Made by a program: the position numbers and the translations under genes
In this document: positions 1-8,846 of the stretch, piece after piece
Layout of the letters: every line of letters begins with the position of its first letter
Numbering within the stretch: the first letter of the stretch is position 1
Assembly: GCA_951812725.1 (NCBI GenBank)
Contig: OX638330.1
Location: forward strand, 3,823,405-3,887,404
Direction of reading: 5' to 3'
Length of the DNA stretch: 64,000 nt
From: an uncultured Caldilineaceae bacterium
Lineage (GTDB): Bacteria; Chloroflexota; Anaerolineae; Caldilineales; Caldilineaceae
The notes under the pieces: model-generated
Told to the model about the DNA's origin: nothing
Databases searched by the model: none
The model's input: the letters and a program-made list of their open reading frames with translations, nothing else

Positions 1-164
1 ATATGCTTGGTGTAATTAGTCTTTATCCTCTTCTCAAATTGGAAACGCCAGCCGCAATCATTGATCGGTTTGTTCTAATCGTAGGAGTAATGGCCTTGAG
101 ATCGTTTTTCCTGTCTGACTCTGATTAGGTCCGTAGTCTTTGGCATCCTTTATGGGAGGATGAA

Positions 165-329
165 ATGTCTGTCGTAGGGGAAAAAAGAAACGTCGAAAAA
201 GAATTGAAGTGGAAAGAATGGTGGAAGAAGAGATGGGTGATAAATGTTTTAACCCTGTTGATTTTGGCTGAAACCGCTGCCCGACTTCTGGACGACTGGA
301 TTTCGCGGTTTAGTGCGTATTTTCAGTGA
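165..329 (+). CDS. small single-span membrane protein, unknown
   Basis: A 54-codon open frame starts at ATG 165 and is preceded at good spacing by GGGAGGATGAA. The product begins MSVVGEKRNVEK, has a basic, tryptophan-rich stretch (KWKEWWKKRW) around residues 15-24, then one hydrophobic segment at about 25-41 and a short polar tail ending AYFQ. This fits a small inner-membrane protein with a positive cytoplasmic N-terminus. It converges with the solute-binding protein gene downstream. I do not recognise the family. The strong ribosome site and the charge-then-hydrophobic layout support it, but at this length a chance frame is possible. Confidence 0.45.
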   Translation: MSVVGEKRNVEKELKWKEWWKKRWVINVLTLLILAETAARLLDDWISRFSAYFQ

Positions 330-408
330 TGCTAGGAGGAACCGCTAAACTCTCCGACCCCGCCAGTAACGCCCCTTTCGTGGTGGCATTAAATATATAA
401 TCCCCTAT

Positions 409-2136
409 TTATTCTCCGGCCAGATACCAGTTCGCCGGATAGCGGTCGGCAAAAGGTTCGTCCAGCTGTCGATTGATGTTGTTGCAAACCTTGGCGCTGA
501 AGGCGGAGAATCTTGTCGGCCAGAACACGGGGATTTCACCCGCCTCGGCTGAAAGGATCTCGGTCGCCTTGTACAGCATTTCCTTGCGCTTTTCCGGATC
601 GGGTTCGGACATGGCGGCTTCGGTCAACTGGTCGAACTCTTCGTTACAGTAGTGGCCTACGTTGCGGCCGGCAGGCCAACTGCGGTCGCAGCCGAGGGAA
701 AGGCGCAACTGATCGGGGTTGAACCAGCCACAGCATCCGTAAGACATATCAAATTCATCTTTGTCGTAGACGCGTGCGACCCAGGAGGGACCATCCAGAT
801 ATACTAGGTCAACCTTGATGCCGACATCGTTCCAATACTGCTGCATGGCGGCATGGATGCGCTTGTTCTGGTCATCCTGGTAGTAGGTGACGAAACTCAC
901 CTCTTGTTCAGTATCCCAGCCAGCCTCTTCGAGCAAAGCACGGGCTTTGTCGGGGTTGTATTCGTACTTTGTGATATTGGGGCTGACGAATTCGGGATTG
1001 GTCAGCCGCAGATGCAGAACCTCAGCCAAGTCGCCGTAATAGGCTTCGGCCATGGCTTCGCGATCGAGGGCGTACAGGAGGGCCTGCCGCACGCGTGCGT
1101 CCTGCCACAGGGGCCGGTTGTGGTTGGCCCAGACTGTCATACCGCCGCCGAGCTGACCGCCAAGCAGGACGATATTGGGGTCGTCCTTGTAGCGCTCGTA
1201 TTCGACTGCAGTGACGCGGCCGGCCATATGAATTTCACCGTTCTCGAGGGCGGCGAAGGCAGTAGCGCCGGACAGGCCGATGCGGAAGATGACGCGATCC
1301 AGATAGGGCCGACCAGCGTAGTAGTCCTCGTTGGCATTCAGGATGTAGAACTGATCGGGCTCGAATTCACCCATGGTGAAGGGACCGGAACCGACCGGGT
1401 TGCGGACGGCATATTCGGTCTCGCCGAGGTCGGCGAAGGGGATGCCCTCAAGCAGATGCTTGGGCCAGATGTTGAAAGAGGCCATGTTGGCGAGGACGCT
1501 GCTGCGCGGCGCCACCAGGTTCAACTCAACGGTAAAGTCGTCAAGCACCTTGATGCCGGAGATTTCGTCAGCATCGCCGGCTTCAAATTCGGCGGCGCCG
1601 ACCAGCTGATCCAGTCCTGATGTGCGGCCATGGGAAGCGCCGGTGTCAGGATGGAAGAACATTTCCAACGTGAATTTGATATCCTCTGCGGTCAGGGGCT
1701 CGCCATCGTGGAAGCGGACATCATCGCGCAAGTGGAATGTATAGGTGAGGCCGTCTGCGGAGATCTCCCAGCTTGTCGCCAGATCGGGATGGATGGTGAC
1801 AGCATCGGTGCCGCGGTCAACCAAATGGCTGAAGAGGTAATCATCGCGGGGGGCGAAAACGAACCAGTTGCCTCCCGTCATTGCGCCGGCGGCGCCAGCA
1901 GTAACAACCTCGCCGCCATACCTGGGCGGTGAGTCGGTGCAGATATTAATATAGCTGCTATCAACGTCTGCCTCATCGTACCACGGCTCAGTCGGTTCGG
2001 CCGCGGTCTCCTCCTGCGTATCGGCCTCTTCCATATCAGCCGACTCGGTGGCGGCCGGCGCGGCGCAGGCTGCGAGCAGCCCGAGCAGCAGGATAAGGAA
2101 CACGGCAAGTCCAACGGACTTCCTGGTGATCGTCAT
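409..2136 (-). CDS. ABC transporter family 5 solute-binding lipoprotein (peptide/oligosaccharide type)
   Basis: Extracytoplasmic binding lipoprotein of 575 residues, SBP_bac_5 family, the usual size. It has a signal peptide with lipobox LLAAC (Cys24), then a glutamate-rich linker, then the family core: LATSWEISADGLTYTFHLRDDVRFHDG near residues 120-145 and, further on, VRQALLYALDREAMAEAYY. AAGGAG lies upstream of ATG 2136. No permease or ATPase follows it before the window edge, and the next frame is a convergent small ORF, so here it is an orphan binding protein. The ligand could be a peptide or an oligosaccharide, since this family serves both in sugar-eating Chloroflexota. Confidence 0.9.
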   Translation of the reverse strand: MTITRKSVGLAVFLILLLGLLAACAAPAATESADMEEADTQEETAAEPTEPWYDEADVDSSYINICTDSPPRYGGEVVTAGAAGAMTGGNWFVFAPRDDYLFSHLVDRGTDAVTIHPDLATSWEISADGLTYTFHLRDDVRFHDGEPLTAEDIKFTLEMFFHPDTGASHGRTSGLDQLVGAAEFEAGDADEISGIKVLDDFTVELNLVAPRSSVLANMASFNIWPKHLLEGIPFADLGETEYAVRNPVGSGPFTMGEFEPDQFYILNANEDYYAGRPYLDRVIFRIGLSGATAFAALENGEIHMAGRVTAVEYERYKDDPNIVLLGGQLGGGMTVWANHNRPLWQDARVRQALLYALDREAMAEAYYGDLAEVLHLRLTNPEFVSPNITKYEYNPDKARALLEEAGWDTEQEVSFVTYYQDDQNKRIHAAMQQYWNDVGIKVDLVYLDGPSWVARVYDKDEFDMSYGCCGWFNPDQLRLSLGCDRSWPAGRNVGHYCNEEFDQLTEAAMSEPDPEKRKEMLYKATEILSAEAGEIPVFWPTRFSAFSAKVCNNINRQLDEPFADRYPANWYLAGE

Positions 2137-2621
2137 AGTTTCAACTCTCCTTGGTGGTTAAAAATGTCCAAACACGTCAGCAGTGGGCGCTCTAGCGGAG
2201 TACGCTATTGCGGCAAATGAAGACGGTAATTGGCTTCAAGACAGGTGAATCAACGACGAATCCCGGTGGAGGGGGATTCGACAACCACATCATTGGGGCG
2301 CTGGTTTGGTGCCCGAACTTCCCAGACGAAGGATGAACGTCGGCCAATTGATCCGGGACGGATCAACGCGTAGAATACGCAACCTCTACGATTAGACTAC
2401 GTTTGGTATACCACAACTGCGCGGGCAGCGTCAAATCCATTTTTTTGCCTCCGGGTGGGCTTGAAGGCGGTGCACTTGGTTGATGCACCTCTGATTCGCC
2501 AAAGTATTTCTGTGTAAGAGACGGGCGAGGATGGAGACACTTTCACTTCCAGGCGCTGCCCAGGAACGGCAGAAAATGAGAGTTCAGGATAGGGACAGGT
2601 CCTGGATGGAGAGCTGAGCTG
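2137..2621. other. intergenic region upstream of the binding-protein gene
   Basis: Gene-free stretch of 485 bases between the divergent-side start of the binding-protein gene and the end of the ComM-like gene. It holds the palindromic operator-like site described separately. I see no convincing ORF, tRNA or terminator in the rest. Confidence 0.6.
2402..2416. promoter_or_regulatory. GntR (UxuR/ExuR-like) operator candidate
   Basis: TTTGGTATACCACAA contains the perfect palindrome TGGTATACCA at 2404-2413. The TTGGTATACCAA core is the known operator type of the FadR/UxuR branch of GntR regulators, which control hexuronate genes. It lies about 270 bases upstream of the binding-protein start at 2136. 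No GntR gene is in the window, so the link to uronate uptake is inference. Confidence 0.4.
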
Positions 2622-4148
2622 CTACGTCATAAAGCGCGGTCTATACTGCAAAGCCTCGGCCAGGTGGGGCGTGTCGATTTCCTCTTCGCCGGACAGGTCG
2701 GCGATGGTGCGAGCCAGTTTGAGCACGCGATGGTAGCCGCGGGCGCTCAAGTCCATCTGGCGCACCGCGGCCTGCATCAGGTTTTTGCCCGCCTCTTTCA
2801 GTTGACAGTAGCGTTGGACTTCGGCCGGACCCATATCACCGTTGACGACAATGTGCGTCTTGACCTGTTGGGCGAAGCGGGACTGTTGACGAGCGCGCGC
2901 CTTTTCTACGCGGCGTCGAAGGTGGGAGGACGGCTCGCCCTGGTCGAGGCCGGTCAGCTTCTGGAAGGGCACACGGGCGACGTCGACATGAAGATCGATA
3001 CGGTCGAGCAGGGGACCGCTGATACGGCCCTGGTAGCGCTGAACGGTGGTCATGGAGCAGGAACACGGCTTGCGTTCGTCGCCGTAGAAGCCGCAAGGGC
3101 AGGGGTTCATGGCGGCGACAAACATGAAACTGGCGGGGAAGGAGAGGGTGCCGGCGGCGCGGCTGATGGTAACGACTTTGTCCTCGAGGGGTTGGCGCAG
3201 GCTTTCGAGGTTTTTGCTACCGAATTCCGGCAGCTCGTCGAGGAAGAGGACGCCGCGGTGGGCGAGGCTGATCTCGCCGGGACGGGGAATGGTGCCGCCA
3301 CCAACGAGACCAGCGTGGCTGATGGTATGGTGGGGGGCGCGGAAGGGCCGGGCGCGGATTAACGGACCGGAGCCATTCAGTTCCCCTGCGACCGAATAGA
3401 TGCGGGTGATTTCGAGCGATTCGGGCAGAGTGGCCGCGGGCAGGATCGAGGGCAGGGCGCGCGCCATCAGCGTTTTACCGCTGCCGGGCGGGCCTACCAG
3501 GCGCACATTGTGGCTGCCGGCACAGGCGATTTCGAAGGCGCGTTTGGCGTGCTCCTGCCCGCGAATGTCCTGAAAATCGACGGCGTAGACAGCCTCTTCG
3601 CCGTCGCTGAAGGCGGTGGGGCTATGGGGAGGGATCTCCTTTTGCCCGGACAGATGGGCCACGATGTCGGTGAGGTGCCCGACCGGAAAGACGTCGATTC
3701 CTTCGACAAGCGCGGCCTCGGGGGCGTTGGGTTGGGGAACGAACAGGCGTTGGTAACCGGCCTTTTGGGCCATCGCCGCCATCGACAGCGCGCCGTTTAC
3801 CGGGCGGACGGAGCCATCGAGACCCAGTTCGCCGACAATCAAGGCGTCGTCCAGTTCGGCAAGTACCTGGCGGGTGGCGGCCATGATACCGAGGGCGATG
3901 GGGAGATCGTAGGCCGGGCCTTCCTTGCGCAGGTCGGCGGGGGCCAGATTGACGGTCAGACGATGTTGGGGAAAGTGAAAGCCGCTGTTGGCGATGGCGG
4001 AGCGGACGCGTTCGCCGCTCTCGCGCACGGCGGCACTGGGTAGGCCGACGACGGTCAGCCGCTCCAGACCGTTGGTGATATCGACTTCGACTTCGATTCG
4101 TTCGGCCTCGAGGCCGACAATAGCACAGCTCTGTACTTTGGCAAGCAT
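2622..4148 (-). CDS. comM: ComM/YifB-family Mg-chelatase-like AAA+ ATPase
   Basis: 508-residue protein of the YifB/ComM family, full length. The N-terminal ~180 residues form the Lon-protease-like ChlI domain (MLAKVQSCAIVGLEA, then GERVRSAIANSGFHFP). A central AAA+ domain follows, with Walker A GPPGSGKT near residue 220, Walker B LFLDELPEF, and the family's cysteine cluster NPCPCGFYGDERKPCSC. The C-terminal Mg-chelatase domain contains LSARGYHRVLKLARTIADL. In transformable bacteria ComM is a branch-migration helicase acting on incoming DNA, but the family is widespread and may serve recombination generally. GGAGG precedes ATG 4148. It sits downstream of a sugar isomerase gene on the same strand, across a short repeat. 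Confidence 0.93.
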   Translation of the reverse strand: MLAKVQSCAIVGLEAERIEVEVDITNGLERLTVVGLPSAAVRESGERVRSAIANSGFHFPQHRLTVNLAPADLRKEGPAYDLPIALGIMAATRQVLAELDDALIVGELGLDGSVRPVNGALSMAAMAQKAGYQRLFVPQPNAPEAALVEGIDVFPVGHLTDIVAHLSGQKEIPPHSPTAFSDGEEAVYAVDFQDIRGQEHAKRAFEIACAGSHNVRLVGPPGSGKTLMARALPSILPAATLPESLEITRIYSVAGELNGSGPLIRARPFRAPHHTISHAGLVGGGTIPRPGEISLAHRGVLFLDELPEFGSKNLESLRQPLEDKVVTISRAAGTLSFPASFMFVAAMNPCPCGFYGDERKPCSCSMTTVQRYQGRISGPLLDRIDLHVDVARVPFQKLTGLDQGEPSSHLRRRVEKARARQQSRFAQQVKTHIVVNGDMGPAEVQRYCQLKEAGKNLMQAAVRQMDLSARGYHRVLKLARTIADLSGEEEIDTPHLAEALQYRPRFMT

Positions 4149-4172
4149 TTCAACCTCCGGGGGATTGGGTTG

Positions 4173-4226
4173 ACAGTGCCCAGTGCAGTCACCGGTGAAC
4201 GGTGACTATTCACCGACCACTGGTGA
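4173..4226. repeat. short intergenic repeats of CAGTCACCGGTGA type
   Basis: The gap between the ComM and isomerase genes is almost entirely short imperfect direct and inverted copies of an AGTCACCGGTGA / GGTGACT / CACTGGTGACT motif. Related motifs recur near 22265, 48220 and 61613 in this window, always in gene borders. Confidence 0.6.
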
Positions 4227-5081
4227 CTAGAGGCCGGCCAGCTGCCAGGATCTTTCGAGGGATTCGGCGGTGGCCTGGGCGGCTTCGGCGGGCGAGAGGT
4301 CACGGATGCGCTGGCTGAACGGCTCAGCCGTGACAGGGCCATCGTAGCCGATGGCGTCGAGCGCTTGTAGAAAGCCGGCGATGTCGGTGAGACCGGTCTC
4401 TGCCGGCAGCGTGCGTTCGTTGTCAATCTGCTGGTCTGCGCTGCGACCGGCGACGGCATCGTTTACGTGGACATTGATTACCTGGGCGTTGGTGAGGTTT
4501 CGCACGGCTGAAACTTCGGTGTGGCTTGTGAAAAGGTGAAAAATATCTACGAGAAGGCCGGTATCTCCTGCTTCCAGGTCGGCGGCCAGTTGCAAGGCAC
4601 CGTCCATGGTGTGGATGAAGGAGTGTTTCTTTTCATCGCGCAAGGTCTTGGGGCCGACCCATTCGAGACCGAAACGGATGCCGTTGTCCGCCAGGATTTC
4701 GGCGATGGGACGCAAGCGAACGATATGAAATTCGTAGTTCTCGTCCCAAGTGCGTTCGTCATCGGCATTGGCGATATAGGTGGATGTCCGGTCGGCGCCG
4801 ATGGATTTGGCCAGGGCGGCCTGGGCTGGCAGTTGGGCCAGCCCGCGCTGCCAGCTCTCTTGGTCGGCGCGGTAGGGGACGGGCATACTCCAGACGCCGA
4901 ACTTGAGGCCAGCGGGGGCCATCTGCTCGCCGATTGCCTCGGCGCCCTGGCTGGCAGCAATCTGCTGGAGTTCGGCGATCGACACATCCAGACCGCCATA
5001 GCCGAAACGGTGGGCCAGTTGGACGGATTCGCTGAAAGGGACGTTGATGCCCAAAGCGCCGGGGCTAAGGTTAGGGTACAT
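4227..5081 (-). CDS. sugar phosphate isomerase/epimerase (xylose-isomerase-like TIM barrel)
   Basis: 284 residues from the ATG at 5081, chosen because AGGAGA sits just upstream; a longer frame to 5147 has no such site. Single AP_endonuc_2/xylose-isomerase-like TIM barrel. Visible elements are LGINVPFSESVQLAHRFGYGGLDV at the N-terminus, GLEWVGP (metal-binding Glu) near residue 150, LLVDIFHLF, NVHVNDA and a C-terminal TAEPF glutamate. Members epimerise or isomerise free or phosphorylated sugars and inositols with a divalent metal; the substrate cannot be read from sequence. A phased repeat array lies 270-350 bases upstream. Confidence 0.85.
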   Translation of the reverse strand: MYPNLSPGALGINVPFSESVQLAHRFGYGGLDVSIAELQQIAASQGAEAIGEQMAPAGLKFGVWSMPVPYRADQESWQRGLAQLPAQAALAKSIGADRTSTYIANADDERTWDENYEFHIVRLRPIAEILADNGIRFGLEWVGPKTLRDEKKHSFIHTMDGALQLAADLEAGDTGLLVDIFHLFTSHTEVSAVRNLTNAQVINVHVNDAVAGRSADQQIDNERTLPAETGLTDIAGFLQALDAIGYDGPVTAEPFSQRIRDLSPAEAAQATAESLERSWQLAGL

Positions 5082-5721
5082 GGTTTTCTCCTGACGGGAG
5101 CCGGGTGTTCGAGGCTGTGAAATGTCAGTAAACGGGCTACCTGGCACTGCGATGATCGGCGAACTGGCGCAAGGCGACTGTGCTGTAGTGGGTCATTAGG
5201 GCTCGTTGACATTTTCAAGGTGTGTCGAGAAGGCAAGCTCTTCCGGCTGCGTTCGGTGAAAAGGCAGGGTTTCAAAGCGGGCTGAAGAGACACAGTTTCA
5301 GTGTAACTGCAGGAAAAGCCGGGCTGGACGCTCCCTGAACACAGGTCGGGCGCTCGTACGGGAACAGGTAAACGCTCGTACGAGCGTTTACGAGAGATCC
5401 ACGAGAGTTTACGAGCGTTTGCGAGAAAAAATTTTCAAGAGTCAGGGCATCGCTTATCAACAATAATGCAATAATTATATGAAATTGGGGAACTCATGTG
5501 CGTCCATTTTGAAACCAAGACTTTTCGCATGGGCTGTCCCCTGGCATCGCAGGCGTCTCACTCGCTCTACTGATGCTCGCAAGCTCGTGGACTCATTTGG
5601 GATCTACGTGAGAAACGATAGGGCGCTGGGCCCACGGGCACGGCCGGATATCGTCTGCTCCCCCACTTCCCCGCTTTCGATTGTGCCGATCTGGCCTACT
5701 TCATTGAAATGTCAACGACTC
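5082..5721. other. 640-base intergenic region
   Basis: Upstream region of the isomerase gene and downstream flank of the MFS gene. Its notable content is the phased ACGAG array at about 5351-5425. The rest holds only weak, poorly initiated frames that I do not call. Confidence 0.55.
5351..5425. promoter_or_regulatory. helically phased ACGAG/GTTTACGAG array with a 22-bp palindrome
   Basis: A perfect 22-base palindrome occupies 5369-5390 (arms TAAACGCTCGT and ACGAGCGTTTA). ACGAG recurs at 5380, 5390, 5401 and 5411, with GCGAG at 5421, so the spacings are 10, 11, 10 and 10. GTTTACGAG occurs at 5386 and 5407 and GTTTGCGAG at 5417; a further CGCTCGTACG lies at 5351. Spacing by one DNA turn suggests cooperative binding of a regulator on one face of the helix, probably controlling the isomerase gene starting at 5081. 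Confidence 0.5.
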
Positions 5722-7197
5722 CTAACTACTCATTGCTTGCCGTCGGGTTTGCAACCCCAGGCTGGTGGTGATACCCAGGAGGCCGGCGAGGGAAATGAAC
5801 AGAAAGACCTGCTGATATGCTTCGATGACGGGCAGGCCGCGCTCCAGGCCGCTGTGCAACAGGACGCCTGCCAGCGCAGTGCCGATGGCGACGCCTATGA
5901 AACGAATCATACTATACACGCCGGCGGCCGTACCCATTTCCTCGTCGTCCGTTTCGGACATGGCGGCCTGGTGGAGAGCAGCGAGCATGGTGCCAACGCT
6001 CAGCCCCTGCAGAGCCAATAGGGCCAGGACAACGCTTATATGGATTGAGGCCGGGAGTTGGGAGAATAGGAATACGGCAAGCGCCTGCCCGCTCAGGCCG
6101 ACGAGCACAGGCCAGCGGCTGCCCCAGCGGTCGGCTGCCTGGCCGCCGAAACGCACCATTACGGTCATCGCGCCGGGGTTGATCGTCAGAATCAGGCCAA
6201 GGTATCCAGGGCTGAGGTCGTGAATATCTACGAGATAGAGGGGGACCAGAAAGCTGGCACCGCCCATCACGAACATGCGCATGGAGGCGCACAAGGAGGC
6301 GAAGCGAAAGTTTCGGTAGTTGAACAGTTTCAGAGAGACGAATGGGTCCTGGCGACGCCTTTCCCAGGCAAGGAAGGCGCCGAAACAGAGCAAGAGCGCG
6401 CCCAAAAGCCGCCAGTCCTGCAGAGGCGCCACTCCGGTGATGGGACGGCTGGAGAGGTAGAAAAGGCCCATGGTAAGGGCGCCGGCAAGCAGGAGGACGC
6501 CGGCCCAGTCGAAGCTTCGCCAAAACCGCGGTCGCACGTTGCTGAGGCCGGCTGGAACCCACAGTTTTACCGCGATCAGGCCCATAAGGCCCAGCAGAAG
6601 GGCCGGTCCGAAAGCGGCCCGCCATCCCCAGGCATCGACCAGAAACCCGGCGAAGAATGGGCCGATGGCAGCGGTCAGCGGTCCGATTGAACCCCAGGTG
6701 CCAAGCGCTTTGCCTCGTTCTTCCTTGCGAAAGATGATGGCGATAAAGGCCATGCCGAGAGGCATGATGCCGGCGATGCCGAACCCCTGCACGGCCCGCC
6801 CTATCATCAGCCAAGTCAGATTGGTAGCGAAGAAGGCCATGGCCGAGCCGACGGAGAAGATTGCGATGCCGGCCAGGATGAGACGACGGCGGCCGACGCC
6901 GTCGCTCAGGCGGCCGTAGACGGGCATCAGGATCATATAGGGCAATGTAAATGCGCTGGATGTCCAGGCGACCACGTCGGCGCTCATGGCGAAGGTGTCG
7001 CGCAGGACGGGCAGGGCGACGCGGCTCATGGAAGAGCTGAGGGGCATGATGGTTGACGGAATCATCAACGCGTAGAGAATCATCCATGCCTGCTCTGAAG
7101 ACAATCCGCGCGCTTGGGCTGGAACCGGATCGCCTTCCGATTCGTTTTTTCTACGCAAGCCAATCCGACGGAGGATTGGGATGGGGGTACTTTCCAC
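5722..7197 (-). CDS. MFS transporter, DHA2/EmrB-QacA type drug exporter
   Basis: 491-residue integral membrane protein with about 14 hydrophobic segments, the size of DHA2-family proton antiporters. Motif A appears as GRLSDGVGRRRL after the second segment, and motif C-like glycine and proline residues in GIAGIMPLGMAF and GSIGPLTAAIGPFFAGFL. The N-terminal ~30 residues are polar and cytoplasmic. The start is GTG at 7197, preceded by AAAAGGT. Members export lipophilic drugs, dyes or metabolites; the substrate here is unknown. It is transcribed alone, divergent from the dehydrogenase gene at 7731. Confidence 0.88.
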   Translation of the reverse strand: MESTPIPILRRIGLRRKNESEGDPVPAQARGLSSEQAWMILYALMIPSTIMPLSSSMSRVALPVLRDTFAMSADVVAWTSSAFTLPYMILMPVYGRLSDGVGRRRLILAGIAIFSVGSAMAFFATNLTWLMIGRAVQGFGIAGIMPLGMAFIAIIFRKEERGKALGTWGSIGPLTAAIGPFFAGFLVDAWGWRAAFGPALLLGLMGLIAVKLWVPAGLSNVRPRFWRSFDWAGVLLLAGALTMGLFYLSSRPITGVAPLQDWRLLGALLLCFGAFLAWERRRQDPFVSLKLFNYRNFRFASLCASMRMFVMGGASFLVPLYLVDIHDLSPGYLGLILTINPGAMTVMVRFGGQAADRWGSRWPVLVGLSGQALAVFLFSQLPASIHISVVLALLALQGLSVGTMLAALHQAAMSETDDEEMGTAAGVYSMIRFIGVAIGTALAGVLLHSGLERGLPVIEAYQQVFLFISLAGLLGITTSLGLQTRRQAMSS

Positions 7198-7730
7198 GTT
7201 GTTTACCTTTTGAAGCGGGGCGCCAGATTTCGGCCATGCGAACCGACTCTTTAGCGGTTCAGACGGACCTACTTATCATACCCTCAGAGGGCCCAATGGA
7301 TAAATGTGTTGCCGCATCGGTGTGAGGACGCATGCTGCGAGATGGAGAGTCGCCGGTTTCGGTCCAGTTACCGCCAGAAGATGGGTAAGGCGCGTAGGCG
7401 ACCTTACATCGGCATTGACAAAATGAGGATGGCGTGCCAAGATGCGAAGGCCAAAAAATAGATTAAGCGGTGTTGTTGACTTTCGAAGTTCATGTGCGGA
7501 GGTTCAGCAGCGCGGCAAAGCAGTTCGGGGGCCCGCCTTCGGTCGGCCTACGCGGCGCAGCGCGCCGATGGGTCGATGGGCGGGCACTGTCATGATGGTG
7601 GACATTGCTTCCAGACAGGAAGCCTCTCATCGGACGAATTGCTGTTATGCTGTATAGGGCGATTGATCAATAGACAAGGTACCTACAGGCAGGGCATTGG
7701 CCCGCCGGCATTTGCAGAGGACACGCCGAT
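7198..7730. other. divergent intergenic region between exporter and dehydrogenase
   Basis: 533 bases that must carry promoters for both flanking genes. I see a small inverted repeat GCTTCC/GGAAGC at 7607-7623 and the palindrome ATTGATCAAT at 7662-7671, about 60 bases before the plus-strand dehydrogenase. No convincing gene. Confidence 0.5.
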
Positions 7731-8741
7731 ATGAAAGCATTGATGTATCGCGGCCCGTGGAAGATGCCTTTGGAGGAGCTAGAGGAGCCGACGCCGACGG
7801 CCGGCAAGCTGGTGGTGGATGTAGAGGCAGTGGGCATTTGCGGTTCGGACGTTCACGGGTTCACGGGCAACAGCGGTCGCCGTACGCCGGGCATCGTGAT
7901 GGGCCACGAATTCGCGGGCACAGTTAGCGAGATGGGGCCAGAAACCGAAGGCTTCGAAGTAGGCGACGGCGTTGTCGTCATGCCTCTCTTTTCGGTCGCA
8001 GCAGGAGGCGATCCCTATCCGATCAATCTCTCTCCCCACCGGAGGTTGACTGGGATGAATGAACACGGCGCATACGCGCAACGAGTTTCGGTGCGTGCGA
8101 CGCAGTTATTTCCAAAACCTGCGGGGCTTAGCTGGCAGAGGGCGGCGTTGTGCGAACCGATGGCGGTCACTCTGCACGCCGCCAGGATCACGCCTATCAA
8201 CCCGATGCAGAAAGTGGCAGTTATTGGCGCCGGGCCGATTGGGCTTCTGACGATGCTGGCGGCCCGCTTGAAGGGTGCGGGAACGGTGATTGTCGTCGAC
8301 CGATCGGTACACCGGTTGGAGCTGGCCGAGGAGTTGGGCGCGGACGCGGTCATCAACGTGGATGAGACAGACGCGGCGGCGGCGATCCAGGAAATGACCG
8401 GCGGCGGTGTCGATGCGGCCTTCGAGGCGGTGGGCATCACCCCGACTGCTCAGCTGTCGGTTGAAGCCACCCGCAATGGCGGCAGTATTACGTGGATCGG
8501 CAACAATGCGCCGATGATCGAGGTGGACATGCAGAGCATCGTCACGCGGGAGATGAGCGTACGGGGCTCTTACGGTTTCGACGAGACAGATTTTGAGACG
8601 GCGATAGAAGCGCTGTCATCGGGCCGCCTGAATGTGGATCCGCTGGTAGAAGAGATTGCGCCGTTGGAAGATGGGCCGGAGATTTTCCGCGGGCTGGCCG
8701 CGGGTGAGACAGACCTTGTAAAGATCATTTTGAAACCGTAG
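7731..8741 (+). CDS. zinc-dependent medium-chain alcohol/polyol dehydrogenase
   Basis: 336-residue MDR-superfamily dehydrogenase. The N-terminal GroES-like domain carries the catalytic zinc ligands (Cys in GICGSDVHG, His-Glu in MGHEFAG). The Rossmann domain has VIGAGPIGLL near residue 165 and the NAD-discriminating acidic residue in VIVVDRS. Unlike the second MDR in this window, the lobe near residues 88-115 has no cysteines, so the structural zinc site is missing. It probably oxidises a sugar alcohol or sugar acid with NAD. It heads a plus-strand sugar block with an isomerase and a phosphohexomutase. Confidence 0.87.
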   Translation: MKALMYRGPWKMPLEELEEPTPTAGKLVVDVEAVGICGSDVHGFTGNSGRRTPGIVMGHEFAGTVSEMGPETEGFEVGDGVVVMPLFSVAAGGDPYPINLSPHRRLTGMNEHGAYAQRVSVRATQLFPKPAGLSWQRAALCEPMAVTLHAARITPINPMQKVAVIGAGPIGLLTMLAARLKGAGTVIVVDRSVHRLELAEELGADAVINVDETDAAAAIQEMTGGGVDAAFEAVGITPTAQLSVEATRNGGSITWIGNNAPMIEVDMQSIVTREMSVRGSYGFDETDFETAIEALSSGRLNVDPLVEEIAPLEDGPEIFRGLAAGETDLVKIILKP

Positions 8742-8846
8742 ATAAAACGGACAAATGTGATAGGCGCTTAATCGGACAATGTACTTGTCGGAAAAGTGAA
8801 CTGTGTGATTGACTGGATAGAGAGCCAAACACACTTCTATATCCCT

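Noticed and set aside
853..1620. 255-codon frame on the plus strand
   Set aside because: It lies entirely opposite the well-supported binding-protein gene and is open only because of GC bias; no domain or ribosome site.
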